Source: Helopsaltes ochotensis (lineage: Eukaryota; Chordata; Aves; Passeriformes; Locustellidae). From it: a stretch of DNA of 64,000 nt. Made by a program: the position numbers and the translations under genes. This document shows positions 37,101-47,372 of the stretch, in pieces. The notes under the pieces are model-generated. The model had not been told where the DNA came from and did not search any database. It saw nothing but the letters and a program-made list of their open reading frames with translations. Where the stretch lies: positions 148,864 to 212,863 of the forward strand of contig VXBM01000571.1 in the NCBI GenBank assembly GCA_013400155.1. Reading direction: 5' to 3'. How positions within the stretch are numbered: the first letter of the stretch is position 1; the number at the start of each line of letters is the position of its first letter.

Positions 37101-40100
37101 GTCAGTGGTGTCCCTGGAGAGGACAAGTCTGGCCCCTTGTCACCTCCAAGGTATCCTGGCAGGCTGCAGTCTGCCCACAGCAGCAGGCCTTACCCCCAGG
37201 AGATGCACCTGGGTCCCAGAGAAAGGCGAAACCAACAGACATCATGGTCTCATGAGGATTTCCAAGTGAGGGGCTGTGCAAACAGGGCTGTCCTTGCCAC
37301 ACAAACGCGTGGTGGGTGTAGGGCAGGCACATGGCAGTGGCTCTTCCCTCACTGAGCTGCTTGGAAAGCACCTTCCCACCACCTCAGGATGCGCTGCCTC
37401 TTGGACACACGGGCAAAAGGCACGCATGGAGGAAGCATTTCACTGTGGCAGAGGACCTGGAGACACCATTCCTGACTGGCTACTTACACTGACACTCTTT
37501 GGGGGCTCCGGTCTTGCCGTCGGCAGCCTGCCAAGGCTGGTCGTTGTAGAGCGGTGCACAGTGCTGGCAGTGGGGCCCTGCGGTGTTGTGCTTGCACATG
37601 CATTTCCCATGCACCTGGGAGGGGAAAGAGAGCAAGGATCACCCACGGCAAAGGCCAGAGCCTCCGGGGCACAAGCAATGCCCACACACAGGAAATAGCA
37701 TGCCAGCTACATGCTATTGCATTGACGAGAAGGAGGGATATAGCATGATGCCCACTTCAGCCAAGGGCAAATATGCTGTAGTAACACTTTCAGTTAGTAT
37801 GTGTAGATATTGTCATGGTATCATATAAACATACAGTTTTTTATATATGTTATGCAAATACAACTTTTTTTGGTTTTTTTGAGATCTAAAAGGGTCTTTA
37901 GCAGCTTCCAGATGCAGCATGAATTTCCAGGAAAAATTAAAAAAAATGCCAGGATTCAAAGCATCCTTGGGAAACACTGTAAAACCTTTTTCTTTTTCTC
38001 TTTAATCAACATGAATACAACTTTGCAGTACTGCAGGAATAACACCTACAATCTCAGCACCCATCTCTGTGTGCCCAGCTATCTCCAGCACAAATAAGTG
38101 TGAGAGACAAGAAAATCAACCCCCTGAAACATAAATATCTACTCATCCTCAGCAGAATTTTTGCCCCACAAAGGAAGAATCAAGGATAGCACAAGGCCGG
38201 TGACTGACTATACTCAGATATGTTCATGACAGATAATTTAATAGCTAGACAGCCCAGTGTAAGGGAGTAATTAGAGATGAAAAGCCAGCACAGCACACTT
38301 GGTGCCAGCTGCCCTGTCAGTCACTGGCATTACTCACCCTGTTGGCAAATGCTAAGAAAACAGGATGTAGCCAGAGGGCACGGGCAGCCGGGCAGACCAA
38401 GCTCCGCAGCAGCATGGCTCTGCTGGCAAGACTGAAGGCCCTGCCTTTTCCCATGAAGCATGGCAGGTAGCTACCTACTGTAGCTGTTTTGACATGTGCC
38501 TGTGCTTGCAGCTTTACTCTGCTCCACATTTTGCTTTCAAATACGTGGTTCGGCTTCTCCTGCTGCTCATGATCGAGCCGGGGGCCTCAGTCTGCCCTGC
38601 CAGCATGGCCCTGTGCTCATGCCACAAGCTGGCCATAAAACCAACAGAGCTGCACCAGCTGCCAGCTGCTTTTGGCATCAAGAGGAACACAGGGTGGTTG
38701 GGGTGCCTGGTGATCCAGCCTGGAGCTGGAGCATGGGTTTAACTGCTACTGGAAAATGCTGCCTTCCATGTAGTTTAACTTGTGGTTTTACAAGTGTGCT
38801 GTTTCTAACTGCATGACTTGCTGCCGAGACTGCCACAAAAAAGTTCCTGTGAAAAGCCTGAACAGTAAACAAAACAGAAGAGGACCTTGAACATATTGTA
38901 AACAGCTCCTGCTTGTTACCTAGGTGCACACACACACCACACACACTCCTGGCTAATGATGACTTTCTGATTTATTCATTTGTAATGAATAGATTTCAGC
39001 TGCTATCTCGCAGGAGTCAAATATAACCACTACAGATAAAATTTCAAAACTGACCTGGAAAGTCCTTCCAAGACTTTTAAGCAGAAATGAAAATAGCAAG
39101 ATCTTTCAAAAACTTCTTGAATTCATTCCTACTAAAATGTCAAATCATAAAAAAATACAGAACAGCAACCGGGCTTTGTAAGCAATGGATAGGTACAGAT
39201 GGAGTCAGAATGCACAAGCATCAAAGCTAAAGTGAAAATACTAAACTAACATTGTTTTCTGTGCTATCTAGCCTCATCACAGGTATTAGTTGGTCTCACT
39301 GCAGATACTACTTGGTCAGTCTGCCCTACTGTATTGATATAAGCTTAAATGTGTGCTAATGTTTGAAAAGAATGAGAAGTAAATATAGAAAAGAAATTAC
39401 AAATTTGCAGAGGGTATATTTAATTCTCAAAGTTTGTCTTGTGTTTTCATATTTTCATTTTTGCAACTACCAACAAAATGTTCTTCAAACTCTCAGATAC
39501 CTCCCTTTCCTAAATTACCACTCATAAATAAATTTCTGTCTCTCATATTTTTTAGGCAAGGTCCACACATAAACCAATGTAACAGAATCTCTTCACACAC
39601 ATTTGAAAGCATACACACCTGCATGGAAACAGAAGATGACTAAAATTGTACTGGTCGTCTTCTGGTGTTTTTGATGGTGTCCTAACTCCTTGATGCCACT
39701 TTTGGTAGGAGTTTCTTGCAAGCCCTTTGGCCATTGAGTGGTTAGGGCTGAAGATGTACTAGCCTGAACCACGTCTGTGGCCAGAGACATCCTCCAGAAA
39801 TCCTTCCTCACAGGACTGTCCCAGCTGTAAGGGTAGAGGGACCCACCAGATCCAGGACATACTTGATCAGGAAGTGAATGTGACCAGGAGTCAGAGGGTG
39901 CCATGGTCAAAACCAGGGGGTCCCTTGGGGCTTTTGCAATCATGATGCTAGAGTGAGAAGGACATGGGAGAAGAACTGCAAACAGAAATTGTCTTAGACA
40001 TAGGGACACTTAGGATTACTGTGGGGATGTGTGCTCCCCCTTTCTGTGCCCACAGCCTGTAGCCTCACCCTCCAAATTCAGTTTGCTCCTTGCCAATGCC

Positions 40101-43100
40101 ATACAAAGAAACAGTGGGGACCCAATCAATCATTCAGAGGCTTCTCAGCATTAATAATTCAAAAACTCATCTGAAACTCAGCAGCACCTCAGAAACCCTC
40201 AAAGAATTAAGCATCCCAAGACACCATTAGAGAGCAAAGCAAAATGCCCCCACCAAGGAGAATTTGTGGTTCCAAAGAGCAAGAGCTTGGACTTTCTGAA
40301 AGCCCAAGTACTGTATAATAGAGCATGCTGCATTGCTGGAATAAAGGAAGGTGGGTGAAAATAAAACAGAATAGGATGGGGATCCCAAGAATCTGCTGTG
40401 CCACCATTAATTTGGCATGCAGAGGTAATAAGTAAACCACTGAATAGCTGTGCACCAACATATTAATATTAATCTGTATGTGAACTCTAAGGGAAGAGGT
40501 TGTATATAATTAAAAAACTGTTGCAGCAATGGAAGGCTTGCGGTCTCTCATGCTGTGGCAAGGAGAGCTGCAAGAGAGCCAAGTTGGAGATGATGCAAAT
40601 CAAGCCAGCTGGTGTATATCTAAATAGATTCAGAGGCAGAGCATGGCATGACACTCCTGGTATTGACTGCTTGTAAAGGTGCCATGCACCTGGGTGAAAG
40701 GAAACAAATGGGCTGGCTGAAAAGCTTAAAAAATAACAGAATAGCACGATTCTGACATCTGCGTAAAGGCAAGCACAGGAGCAGCACAGGGGCCCTGTAG
40801 GCTTGGGCTCCCGCCTGACCCAGTGGGTGCTGTCCAGCTGGGCCAGGAGGAACATGTTCCCCATTCTTATCATAAGGATGCTGCTTTACAGTTTCCTTTC
40901 CTCAGGGTTTATCACAACCAGCCTCCATCAGCTGCTCCCTCCCAAAGGCAGATCCCACTGTGTGTCCCACATGCCCTCTGCTCACCTGGGCAGGGCCTAG
41001 CAGGGCTGTTCAGCCTGCCATGCACACTTTGCAAACCTGTGTGCCCCTGCTCGCTGCAGGGCTGGGGACTTGTAATCTCAGTGGGATTCATGTTTGGGTG
41101 AACACCTGCAGAGGCATGGGATGCTATGGCCCGGTTGACCCTGCTTCTGTATCAGAAGCAGCCGCCCAGACTCCAATCTTTGGGAGTAAGCTTTGGATAA
41201 GGCAGGTTTCCCAATTCTGACGGTCCTGTGCCTTTACAGCACTGTTATTTAAATGGGCTGAGAAAACTTTGCCTCTCCAAGGTCCCCTCAGGTCTTGTGG
41301 TGGCCCCAATCCCTCTCAGCCAGGCAGAGCGTGGGGTGCAGACCCACTAACAAAGAAGCTAAACAGCTAAATGGGCAGTCAAACTGAGCAGAGAGAAACA
41401 GAGCCTTTAAAGCTTGCTTTTCAATGCAACCATTTAGTTAGTACCTTCTTTTCCATATTCTTTTTTCACAGAAGTTTAATGAAAAGTCAGACCTAGGTGA
41501 TTCAAAAACCTTGCCTCAGGCTGATGTATTTGTTCTCTTAGAATAGCATTACAAGGACTACCACCCAAACCAGCTCTGCTTTAAAATGTTTCTCCAACCT
41601 AGCTTTATCCCACTGAGGAAAATATCGTCTTTCTTTTACGTAATTCCAGCATGACAGCAAACATTTTTATGCATTGGATACAACAAAAAAGGTGGATACT
41701 AGCAAAGCCCTTCTTGCAGCCCATAGGCAGACGTATTTTTTTTAGTTATAAAGGAATACTATGAGAGATAGAAATACAAGAAAGATAGGACAAGAAGGAG
41801 TAACGCAAGGAGAAGTGGCAGCAGGTGAAAAACAGCCAACAGACTGTCTACACTGGGCAAAATTAATGTCTGTAAGAGCTGTAGGAGGGCCACTTGCAAG
41901 ACTGGTCTGTCATGCAAATACCCTGTCATGCCATGGAGCAGCTGGGAGACGGGGCCGAGAAACCAGCCCAGCAGCTCTGCTGGGACACAAGGTAGTCTGG
42001 GGAAATGATGTACCTGGCCTTCAGGATTTCTCCACCATCTCAGCACCTTTCTGAAGACAGAATGTGATCCCTGTGCATTGACAGGGGAAAGAGCACATAT
42101 TTTCTTCCCTTTTCATTCACCTCAGCTTATAGTTAGCTGTAAGGCGTACCCACTAGGGTCATTATGGAGCATCACTAAGTACACAAACACAATTCCCAGT
42201 ATGTCTCACTCCTTTAAGCATTCACACGGCTCCCGACTCATTTAAGCAGCAAGGCCTTCTTATAACATTTTTCATTTTGTCATGGGGTCTTTATATCCCA
42301 GTTCTCTTTCACACTGTTCCCCTTCTTAACTTGACAGCCCTGTCGCAATGTCAGTCATTAGAAGGCACAATGCAAACAGTGTTACCAAAGTTGCCTTCTG
42401 TAAGATAAATGAGCGACTGATTTCTCTATACAAAGGCAGTTGCTAGGGCATGCTTCCTTCCAGGGCCTTTTGTTCCCAAATTATAACCTTCCAGCGCTTC
42501 CTTTCAGATTGCAAATACGTAGGGCTTTTTCTTTAGTTGAATCCTATAAAATCCTTTTCCCTATATTTATCATGTTCCAAAATGTAGGACAGTGATAAAG
42601 AATGTTGCACTGGGAGAAAAATGCTTTCAGTCACCTGTTATGAATTGATTTTTTTTGTAAGAACTCACCCACTATATGGAGTCAAACACAAATGCACAAG
42701 AAAAGAAAATCGATGTCCCAAAGACCTGAGAGCTTAAACAGTCTAAATAGCTGGGAGGGGCAACTGCTTTTAATAGAATTTCCTTTTTGGAACTCCTAAA
42801 ACTTTTCTCTCTCTCTCTCTCTCTCTTTTTTTTTTTTTTCTTTCATGGAAAACGGGCGTGATACGAGCCTAAGGGAAAATGGCAGCATTCACATTGAGTC
42901 TCTAACCATAGCTTTTAAACTTTGTTGTGCACAAACTGCTGTGCCCGTTTTAGAACCAATGCCTACTGGTGGCTGTCAGCACATGGGGAGGTATTCTTCT
43001 CCCAAAGCACCAGACGACTAAATTTATGCATGAGAAAATTCTCATATCCTATCTCGTTCTTGTGAAAGAATACAAAGCTTGTTGTCCAGGGTGTGGGGGC

Positions 43101-46100
43101 TGTGCGGTGGGGTTTTTTTAGTTCCTTGTACAATAGGCTTCTGTCAGCATTGCTCTGGAAGACCTTGAACATCTTTTGATGTCAGTAGCATGATAACAAT
43201 TTATAACAGCCACTGGGTTGGCCACATGGGAAGGAGGGGGGAATATTCACCCTGCCTAACCACACAGAAGTGCTTCAGCCAAGTATCTTAGTCCACCCAG
43301 GATCCCAACCTTCATAACTATGGAAGAAGCCTGGAGAGATCAGCTGGGTAACTTGCAGGAATCTGCGTTCAGAGAGGGCCAAGGAGTCTCTGAGATGGAT
43401 GAACTCCAGCTCTTACTTTGAGACAGAACTGCACAGCCCAGGGGAGGTATCTCTGGGTTTCCTTTCCCCACTCTGGAGTCCTAAATTGCAAGATCCCACT
43501 TATCTCCAGGCTTGCACGATGCTTGTCTCTCCTCTTGCATGCCACTTGCCACAGCTGCAAGCAGGCCATGGGGATGCTTTAGCTGGGAAGAGGCCGAGTG
43601 TGCAGTGCAATGGCTCCATGTGCAGAGGTACTGGCAAAGGGTGAGAAGCTCCTCTGCCACAGATCAGAGGAAAGAGCAGTTTTCTCATGGCCACTGAAGA
43701 TCAGGAGGGATCTCCTATATAAGTGAACCGATTTCTTTGCTCATATTTGCGGCTTGACATGTAGTGCAGCTCACAAAGTGATCAACTGCTTAGCATGGTA
43801 TGGTAGGAGGTCTGTTCGTACATGCACATCTTTTCCTGAGTATGCATTGGGCTGTTGCTGATGAGATTTGAGCAGTGACCTTTTGAATAAATTTGGGAAA
43901 AGTAGGAAAGAGAGAAAGTGTATCTGTATCAACCTGACAGTTGTCTGTTGCACACAAGGGTACAACAAGGGACAGTCAGGATCATACCAGCCATGACAAG
44001 CAGCCCTTGCCATCCTAAGCAGCCAGGTCTTTTCCGGGGAGCTCATGGAAATATACCTTTTGCTAGAGCAGAACTTCCCTCTCTATATTCATAATTCACC
44101 TGAAGGCTGACATGGCATCTCTGACACTCAAACAAAACCAGTTTTCCTACACAAATTCCATTCTCTTTTAGGAGAAAGGGTGGGAATTGCCAGGAGGAGA
44201 GGAGCATCATGAAGAGTTTTGCAGCTGGACGGTGATGAGGGCACAGAAACAAATCTCTTCCCAGACTCCGTAAAATTGAACTCTGACTCAGACAGATTGC
44301 AGATGGAGGTTTCCCCACCCCAGAAAATGAAGCTAGAGCTGCTTCTGCCAGGGCAGAAGGAGCCCCTCTGTACATGAAGCCACCCTGTTTGCATCCCAAC
44401 CCCCTACCCTGAGGATGTCCCGGGTAAGTATTATCTCACGGTCAAGTGGACTTGTAGCCTCACTTCAACCACTCACAATATTTACCTTCAAAACTGTCAC
44501 CTTCTCAACACACAAGTTGCCGAGACCGCAACAAAAAAATACACAGGGAGGGATCCTGTGCAGCAAGCTGGGTCCATGTCCCAAGCTGACCATCCTGGCC
44601 CCTTGGGTCAGGATCCTGCATCAAACCTGCCAGAGCAGCAGCCCCCAGCATTCTCACATATGCATGCCCTTTGGTCTGAATGCCTCTGGGTGAGGTGCCT
44701 GAAATGCTTCTGGTCACTTTGTGAGATCTGGCTGAGACCTGGCAGCTGTGCCCAGTGCTGCTGGGACACACCGGCTTACTGCCCACAGCAGCCCAAGAGA
44801 AAAATAAATATATCGCATCTGGATCTTCTGCTGGCCAAGCAGGGACTGAAACTAAGGCTGCAGTTAGGATTTTGCCTGTAGGCTGAGAACAAGTGGGGGG
44901 TTAAGAAAACTTGCATATATATTTTCTGAGAAAGTTGTTTGTTTTTTTTAATTAAATGATCTTAAACATGCTTAAATTTTGATGTTAACTCTCTAACTTA
45001 GAGCATATTCTTCAGGAGTGCTCTTGTCTACACAAGCATAACAACAGAGCCAGATTTTATAACCATATTGTGAAATGATACTGTGCTTCCCTGGTTTTGT
45101 TGTCCTTAGTTTTACACTGATGGCTCTGATAAAACCCTTGGTAGATAGAGTTACATAAAGACTATACAGAAGTCTCCAACTCCCTCTTGAATGACTGATC
45201 ATAATTCTTCAGAATTATATTTTCTGTGAGTTTTTCAGCTGAAATGTATAAAAATGCACCCTCCCTGAAATCCTACTCTCTTCAGAAGTTTTCTGACTTC
45301 TACCACCTAAACGGCCACAGACATTGCAATCTTTCATCCCTTTTCTGTTCATTCACGTGTGTGATGAATTCTTCCTATCACCTTGGCAATAATTCTTTCT
45401 TCCAATCTTGACACAATGCACTGGCAAACCCCAGGGTGGGTTGCACAAGGCAGGTGGCACTGCAGTCCCCAAATAGCAGTAGCTTCATGCCACAAAAGCC
45501 TGGCACAGACTAGGCTCAGCCAAAACTACCCCCAGCTCTATGATGGAAAAAGTAGTATTGGGAGAGGAAAGCTCTTACCATGCCTTGACCCTTCCTGCAA
45601 ACCATGGGGCTATGGTCCCCCCTACACTGGTACATCCCTCACAGGACATGCAGAATGAGGTGTAAGTAAAACTCAGTATGACACAGAAAAATGAGTCACT
45701 GAAGAAACGTCACCTTTGGGACTCCTGCCACATCAACATTTATAACCGGAGTTGAATTTCCCCCTCGGGGCCAGTGCAGGGGTTTGTTGCTATTTCTTGC
45801 TCTGTTTTCAGTGTGATTTTGGCACTTGCTTCCTTCCCACAGCATTGCCTGTTACCTGCTCACTATGGTTGCTGTCGGCTGTGGCCGTACTGGGAGCCTG
45901 TTTGGCTGCAGTCTCTGTTACAACTCTCAGTGGTGCTCCAGGGCACGCTCCCATGCAAACGTATCCCACCAAAATAATCCTGAGCTAACAGCTCCTTTCA
46001 AAGACTTTCACTCAGGGGATATCTGCAGAAAGCAGAGCAGTGCTACTTGAAACAGTCTTATCAATCACAGTGCTGCATGTTTTCAAACTGCTATATTTTC

Positions 46101-47372
46101 AAGATGTTGCAAGGCTAGCTCTATTAGAAGGGAAACATCCTGTCTGCTTCGTGTCTGAGGCTGTAATTTAAGTGAAATGAGAGCTCCCCAAAGAGCTGGA
46201 CTCCTTTCCTTGACTAACTGCCTTCTTTTTTCTTAATGATCTTTCTCCTTCTAATATTATTCAGTGCAGTATGTTTGGCTGCTCTGTCTTTCCCTACTGC
46301 TCCTCTGCCAGCAAAGCCAGAGCCAGCCTAGATGAGCAGAGAGGATAAGATGTGCTGGGGGCAGCAAGTGTCCCTGGACTGGCGGGGCACAGGCATGCCA
46401 TGCCACAGGCATCCAAGGTGTTGGCCACTGGTGTGCCCATCACCTGCCCTATGGGATACTGGCTTTTGCTTCCCAAGTTTAGGTCTTGGTGCGTCCTTAG
46501 GAATTTGAGCTCAGAGCTCTTGTGACAGCAGTCCCCTTGAAACCAGAGCAGAGGGTTTTTATCCAGAGAAAGGTATTGCAAAGTGAAATAGAAAACCCAT
46601 GAGTGAGAGTCAAAATCCATGCCTATCCCCTTGGTTCAAGACCTAACCCAATATCCTTGGATCTTCCAGAAGCAACCATAGTCACATCATGTCTCGTATC
46701 TTCAGAGAAGCTCTCCTCCTTCTTTGTTATCAAAATGCCCTGCACTTTTTATCCTTTAGATATTGTGTTATTGCAAGTTAGCATTTGGGGAAATATGGGC
46801 GTCAATAATTGAATTATTTTTAAAGATTTACCTGAAATAAATAAATTACTGTGGAGCACCTTTGAAGGATGAGAGTCCCACACCAAGACACAAAGGAAGT
46901 TCAGCACTTCAGCCCCACATGGAGACCACCTCCTTTGTAAAGACCATTTCTGCTCCCTGTTCTTGGAATTCAGGGTATCACACATGCATCAAATATCGCA
47001 CACTTGGACCTACACCGTACTCTATACTGTCCTTTACTATTTTTAAAATTCCGCTTTCCTACAGCGCAGACGCTGTTGGGTGCATGTACGTACCACATGG
47101 AAAACCCCGGCCGCCTTGACGGGCTTGAATCCAGCGACGGGGATGCAGTGGTCGGCATGGCCGTTGCAGAAGCAGCTGCCCTTCACGATGAAGTCGTAGA
47201 TGGCGTAGTGCAGGGCTGGCGGGAGCTGTGGGGCCGGGCTGGCCGGCAGGCAGGGGCAGCCCTGCCGCTGCAGCAGCCGCACGCGCAGGTTGGTGATCTT
47301 CAGCAGCGCCTGGGCCTCCGCGCTGTACGGGTTCTCGGCGGCGTACGGCGGCGACAGGGCTCGGAAGATCAC
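22061..47372 (-). CDS. NTN4: Netrin-4 (partial: C-terminal 433 residues, 8 exons)
   Basis: Spliced minus-strand CDS, join of 47372-47094, 37614-37488, 36153-35965, 29812-29596, 28937-28825, 27645-27577, 25942-25772 and 22197-22061. Every junction has an AG acceptor and GT donor, and intron phases (0,1,1,2,1,1,1) match across each pair of exons. The product is a secreted basement-membrane protein of the netrin/laminin family; netrin-4 is known to bind the laminin gamma chain and disrupt laminin networks, and to affect axon growth and vessels. Seen here: end of the LN domain, three LE modules, linker, and a C-terminal NTR domain with six cysteines. Vertebrate netrin-4 is about 628 residues, so roughly residues 196-628 are present. 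The start codon, signal peptide and most of LN lie upstream of the window. If the ten-exon layout of mammals holds, these are exons 3-10. Motifs such as YAIYDFIVKGSCFCNGHAD and GKRTLYPESW identify netrin-4 rather than netrin-1/3, which have a different LN and NTR. Confidence 0.97.
22198..25771 (-). other. NTN4: NTN4 intron before the last exon
   Basis: 3574 nt, GT-AG, phase 1. Apart from a T run near 23881 I see no repeat family, RNA gene or coding signal. Open frames on either strand are short and unlike known proteins. Confidence 0.9.
25772..25942 (-). CDS. NTN4: NTN4 exon: core of NTR domain
   Basis: 171 nt, phase 1 to phase 1, residues 332-388 plus one base of 389. The peptide carries KILSAHDKGSHAEVSVKIKK, KVLKSTKLKILRGKRTLYPE and the RGCTCPILNPG motif with cysteines four and five of the NTR domain. 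It is lysine-rich, as expected for the basic C-terminal module of netrins that binds heparan sulfate-type matrix. Acceptor ctgtgatcccag, donor GTAAGT. This is the best conserved exon in the window when compared with mammalian netrin-4. Confidence 0.98.
25943..27576 (-). other. NTN4: NTN4 intron between the two main NTR exons
   Basis: 1634 nt, GT-AG, phase 1. It contains the AATAAA-bearing A-rich tract at 25996-26017, close to its 3' splice site. Nothing else recognisable. Confidence 0.9.
25996..26017 (-). repeat. A-rich (AAAAAT)n tract with three overlapping AATAAA signals
   Basis: On the plus strand this is (ATTTTT)n; on the sense strand of NTN4 it reads as an A-rich tract with AATAAA three times, about 55-75 nt upstream of the splice acceptor at 25942. 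It is followed by GU-rich gtttgtatattcctggtttt. It may be a decayed retroposon tail, a simple repeat, or a working intronic poly(A) signal. Confidence 0.75.
27577..27645 (-). CDS. NTN4: NTN4 exon: start of NTR (C345C) domain
   Basis: 69 nt, phase 1 to phase 1, residues 309-331 plus one base of 332. It encodes GKCECKEQVLGNPKVFCGM then KYTY, holding three of the six NTR cysteines. Acceptor is tctttttccccag, donor GTGAGT. Because both ends are phase 1, skipping it would keep the frame but remove half of the disulfide-forming cysteines of the NTR domain. The exon is short and below usual ORF-finding limits. If the following intron were retained, translation would stop eight codons past the exon. 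Confidence 0.95.
27646..28824 (-). other. NTN4: NTN4 intron between linker and NTR exons
   Basis: 1179 nt, donor GTAGGA, acceptor cccag, phase 1. I see nothing in it beyond an A run near 27761. Confidence 0.88.
28825..28937 (-). CDS. NTN4: NTN4 exon: linker between LE3 and NTR domain
   Basis: 113 nt, phase 2 to phase 1, residues 271-308 plus one base of 309. The decoded peptide starts SDVTWHNEAPPFQ, contains the sequon NES, and ends WGWEDEQGFSALRHSG. It aligns with the acidic, tryptophan-containing linker of mammalian netrin-4 but is the most diverged coding exon here, especially in its first 20 residues. The acceptor is cttttccctcaacag. The donor is GTAGGA, weaker than the GTAAGT or GTGAGT donors of the neighbouring exons. 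No significant ATG-initiated frame marks this exon; it was found by reading the intron between LE3 and the NTR exons. Confidence 0.92.
28938..29595 (-). other. NTN4: NTN4 intron between LE3 and linker exons
   Basis: 658 nt, the shortest intron here, phase 2. No repeat or other feature recognised. Confidence 0.9.
29596..29812 (-). CDS. NTN4: NTN4 exon: LE module 3
   Basis: 217 nt, phase 1 to phase 2, residues 199-270 plus two bases of residue 271. It reads CSCHPVGSAVLP, then GDCPCKPGVAGPRCDHC, then GYWGFGAYGCRPCDC and ends at GDCHSS. All the LE cysteines expected are present. The acceptor follows gtccctgccctgcag and the donor is GTGAGT. The exon is very GC-rich at third codon positions. The long antisense open frame that overlaps it on the plus strand is a by-product of that composition, not a gene. 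Confidence 0.97.
29813..35964 (-). other. NTN4: NTN4 intron between LE2 and LE3 exons
   Basis: 6152 nt, phase 1. It is A/T-rich over much of its length (about 30.8-34.8 kb). It contains a 184-codon minus-strand open frame at 30826-31380 that I cannot relate to any family, and a T run near 31562. No transposon or RNA gene recognised. Confidence 0.9.
35965..36153 (-). CDS. NTN4: NTN4 exon: LE module 2
   Basis: 189 nt, phase 1 to phase 1, covering residues 136-198 with split codons at both ends. It carries CKCNGHADTCHFDMDVW, an N-linked glycosylation sequon in SGNRSGG, and CQHNTEGQHCQRCKLGFY, followed by SAPDACK. This is a whole laminin-type EGF module, coded by one exon with symmetric phases. 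Acceptor ends in cttcgcctcag; donor is GTAAGT. The module lies in the rod between the laminin-binding head and the NTR tail. Close similarity to mammalian netrin-4 across the whole exon makes the call secure. Confidence 0.97.
36154..37487 (-). other. NTN4: NTN4 intron between LE1 and LE2 exons
   Basis: 1334 nt, phase 1, donor GTAAGT. Nothing else recognised. Confidence 0.9.
37488..37614 (-). CDS. NTN4: NTN4 exon: rest of LE module 1
   Basis: 127 nt, phase 0 to phase 1, residues 94-135 plus the first base of residue 136. It begins VHGKCMCKHNTAGPHCQHC and ends GKTGAPKECQ, with the classic LE spacing of cysteines. The acceptor has a long pyrimidine tract (ctctctttcccctcccag). The donor is GTAAGT. 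The first base of the split codon (T) joins CG of the next exon to give serine. The true frame has no internal ATG-initiated open frame of note, so the exon is easily missed by simple ORF calling; it was placed by homology and splice phase. Confidence 0.95.
37615..47093 (-). other. NTN4: NTN4 intron within LE module 1
   Basis: 9479 nt, phase 0, donor GTACGT. It contains short CA-type sequence near 38931-38946 and the CT/T tract at 42804-42839. No CR1 or other transposon could be recognised, and no coding signal. Confidence 0.9.
42804..42839 (+). repeat. (CT)n/(T)n low-complexity pyrimidine tract
   Basis: About ten CT dinucleotides run directly into about 14 T. It lies inside an NTN4 intron and is purine-rich on the NTN4 sense strand, so it is not a splice-acceptor tract for that gene. 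Confidence 0.9.
47094..47372 (-). CDS. NTN4: NTN4 exon: end of LN domain and start of LE1
   Basis: Residues 1-93 of the part encoded here, 279 nt, phase 0 to phase 0. It opens with VIFRALSPPY and continues to KGSCFCNGHADHC, the first cysteines of LE module 1. The acceptor follows a good pyrimidine tract (ctgtgtttctccgcccag) and the donor is GTACGT. This exon holds the end of the laminin N-terminal domain, the part that contacts laminin. The arginine in VIFR sits where I recall a laminin-binding arginine (about residue 199) in mammalian netrin-4. Between CPC and HYAIYDF there is a proline/alanine-rich stretch that differs from the acidic/polar mammalian sequence although the length is the same. 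The exon is GC-rich, unlike its flanking introns. Confidence 0.97.

Noticed and set aside
42330..42560. Possible conserved enhancer with SOX-like and X-box-like words
   Set aside because: Such short words are common by chance; without an alignment I cannot support a claim.
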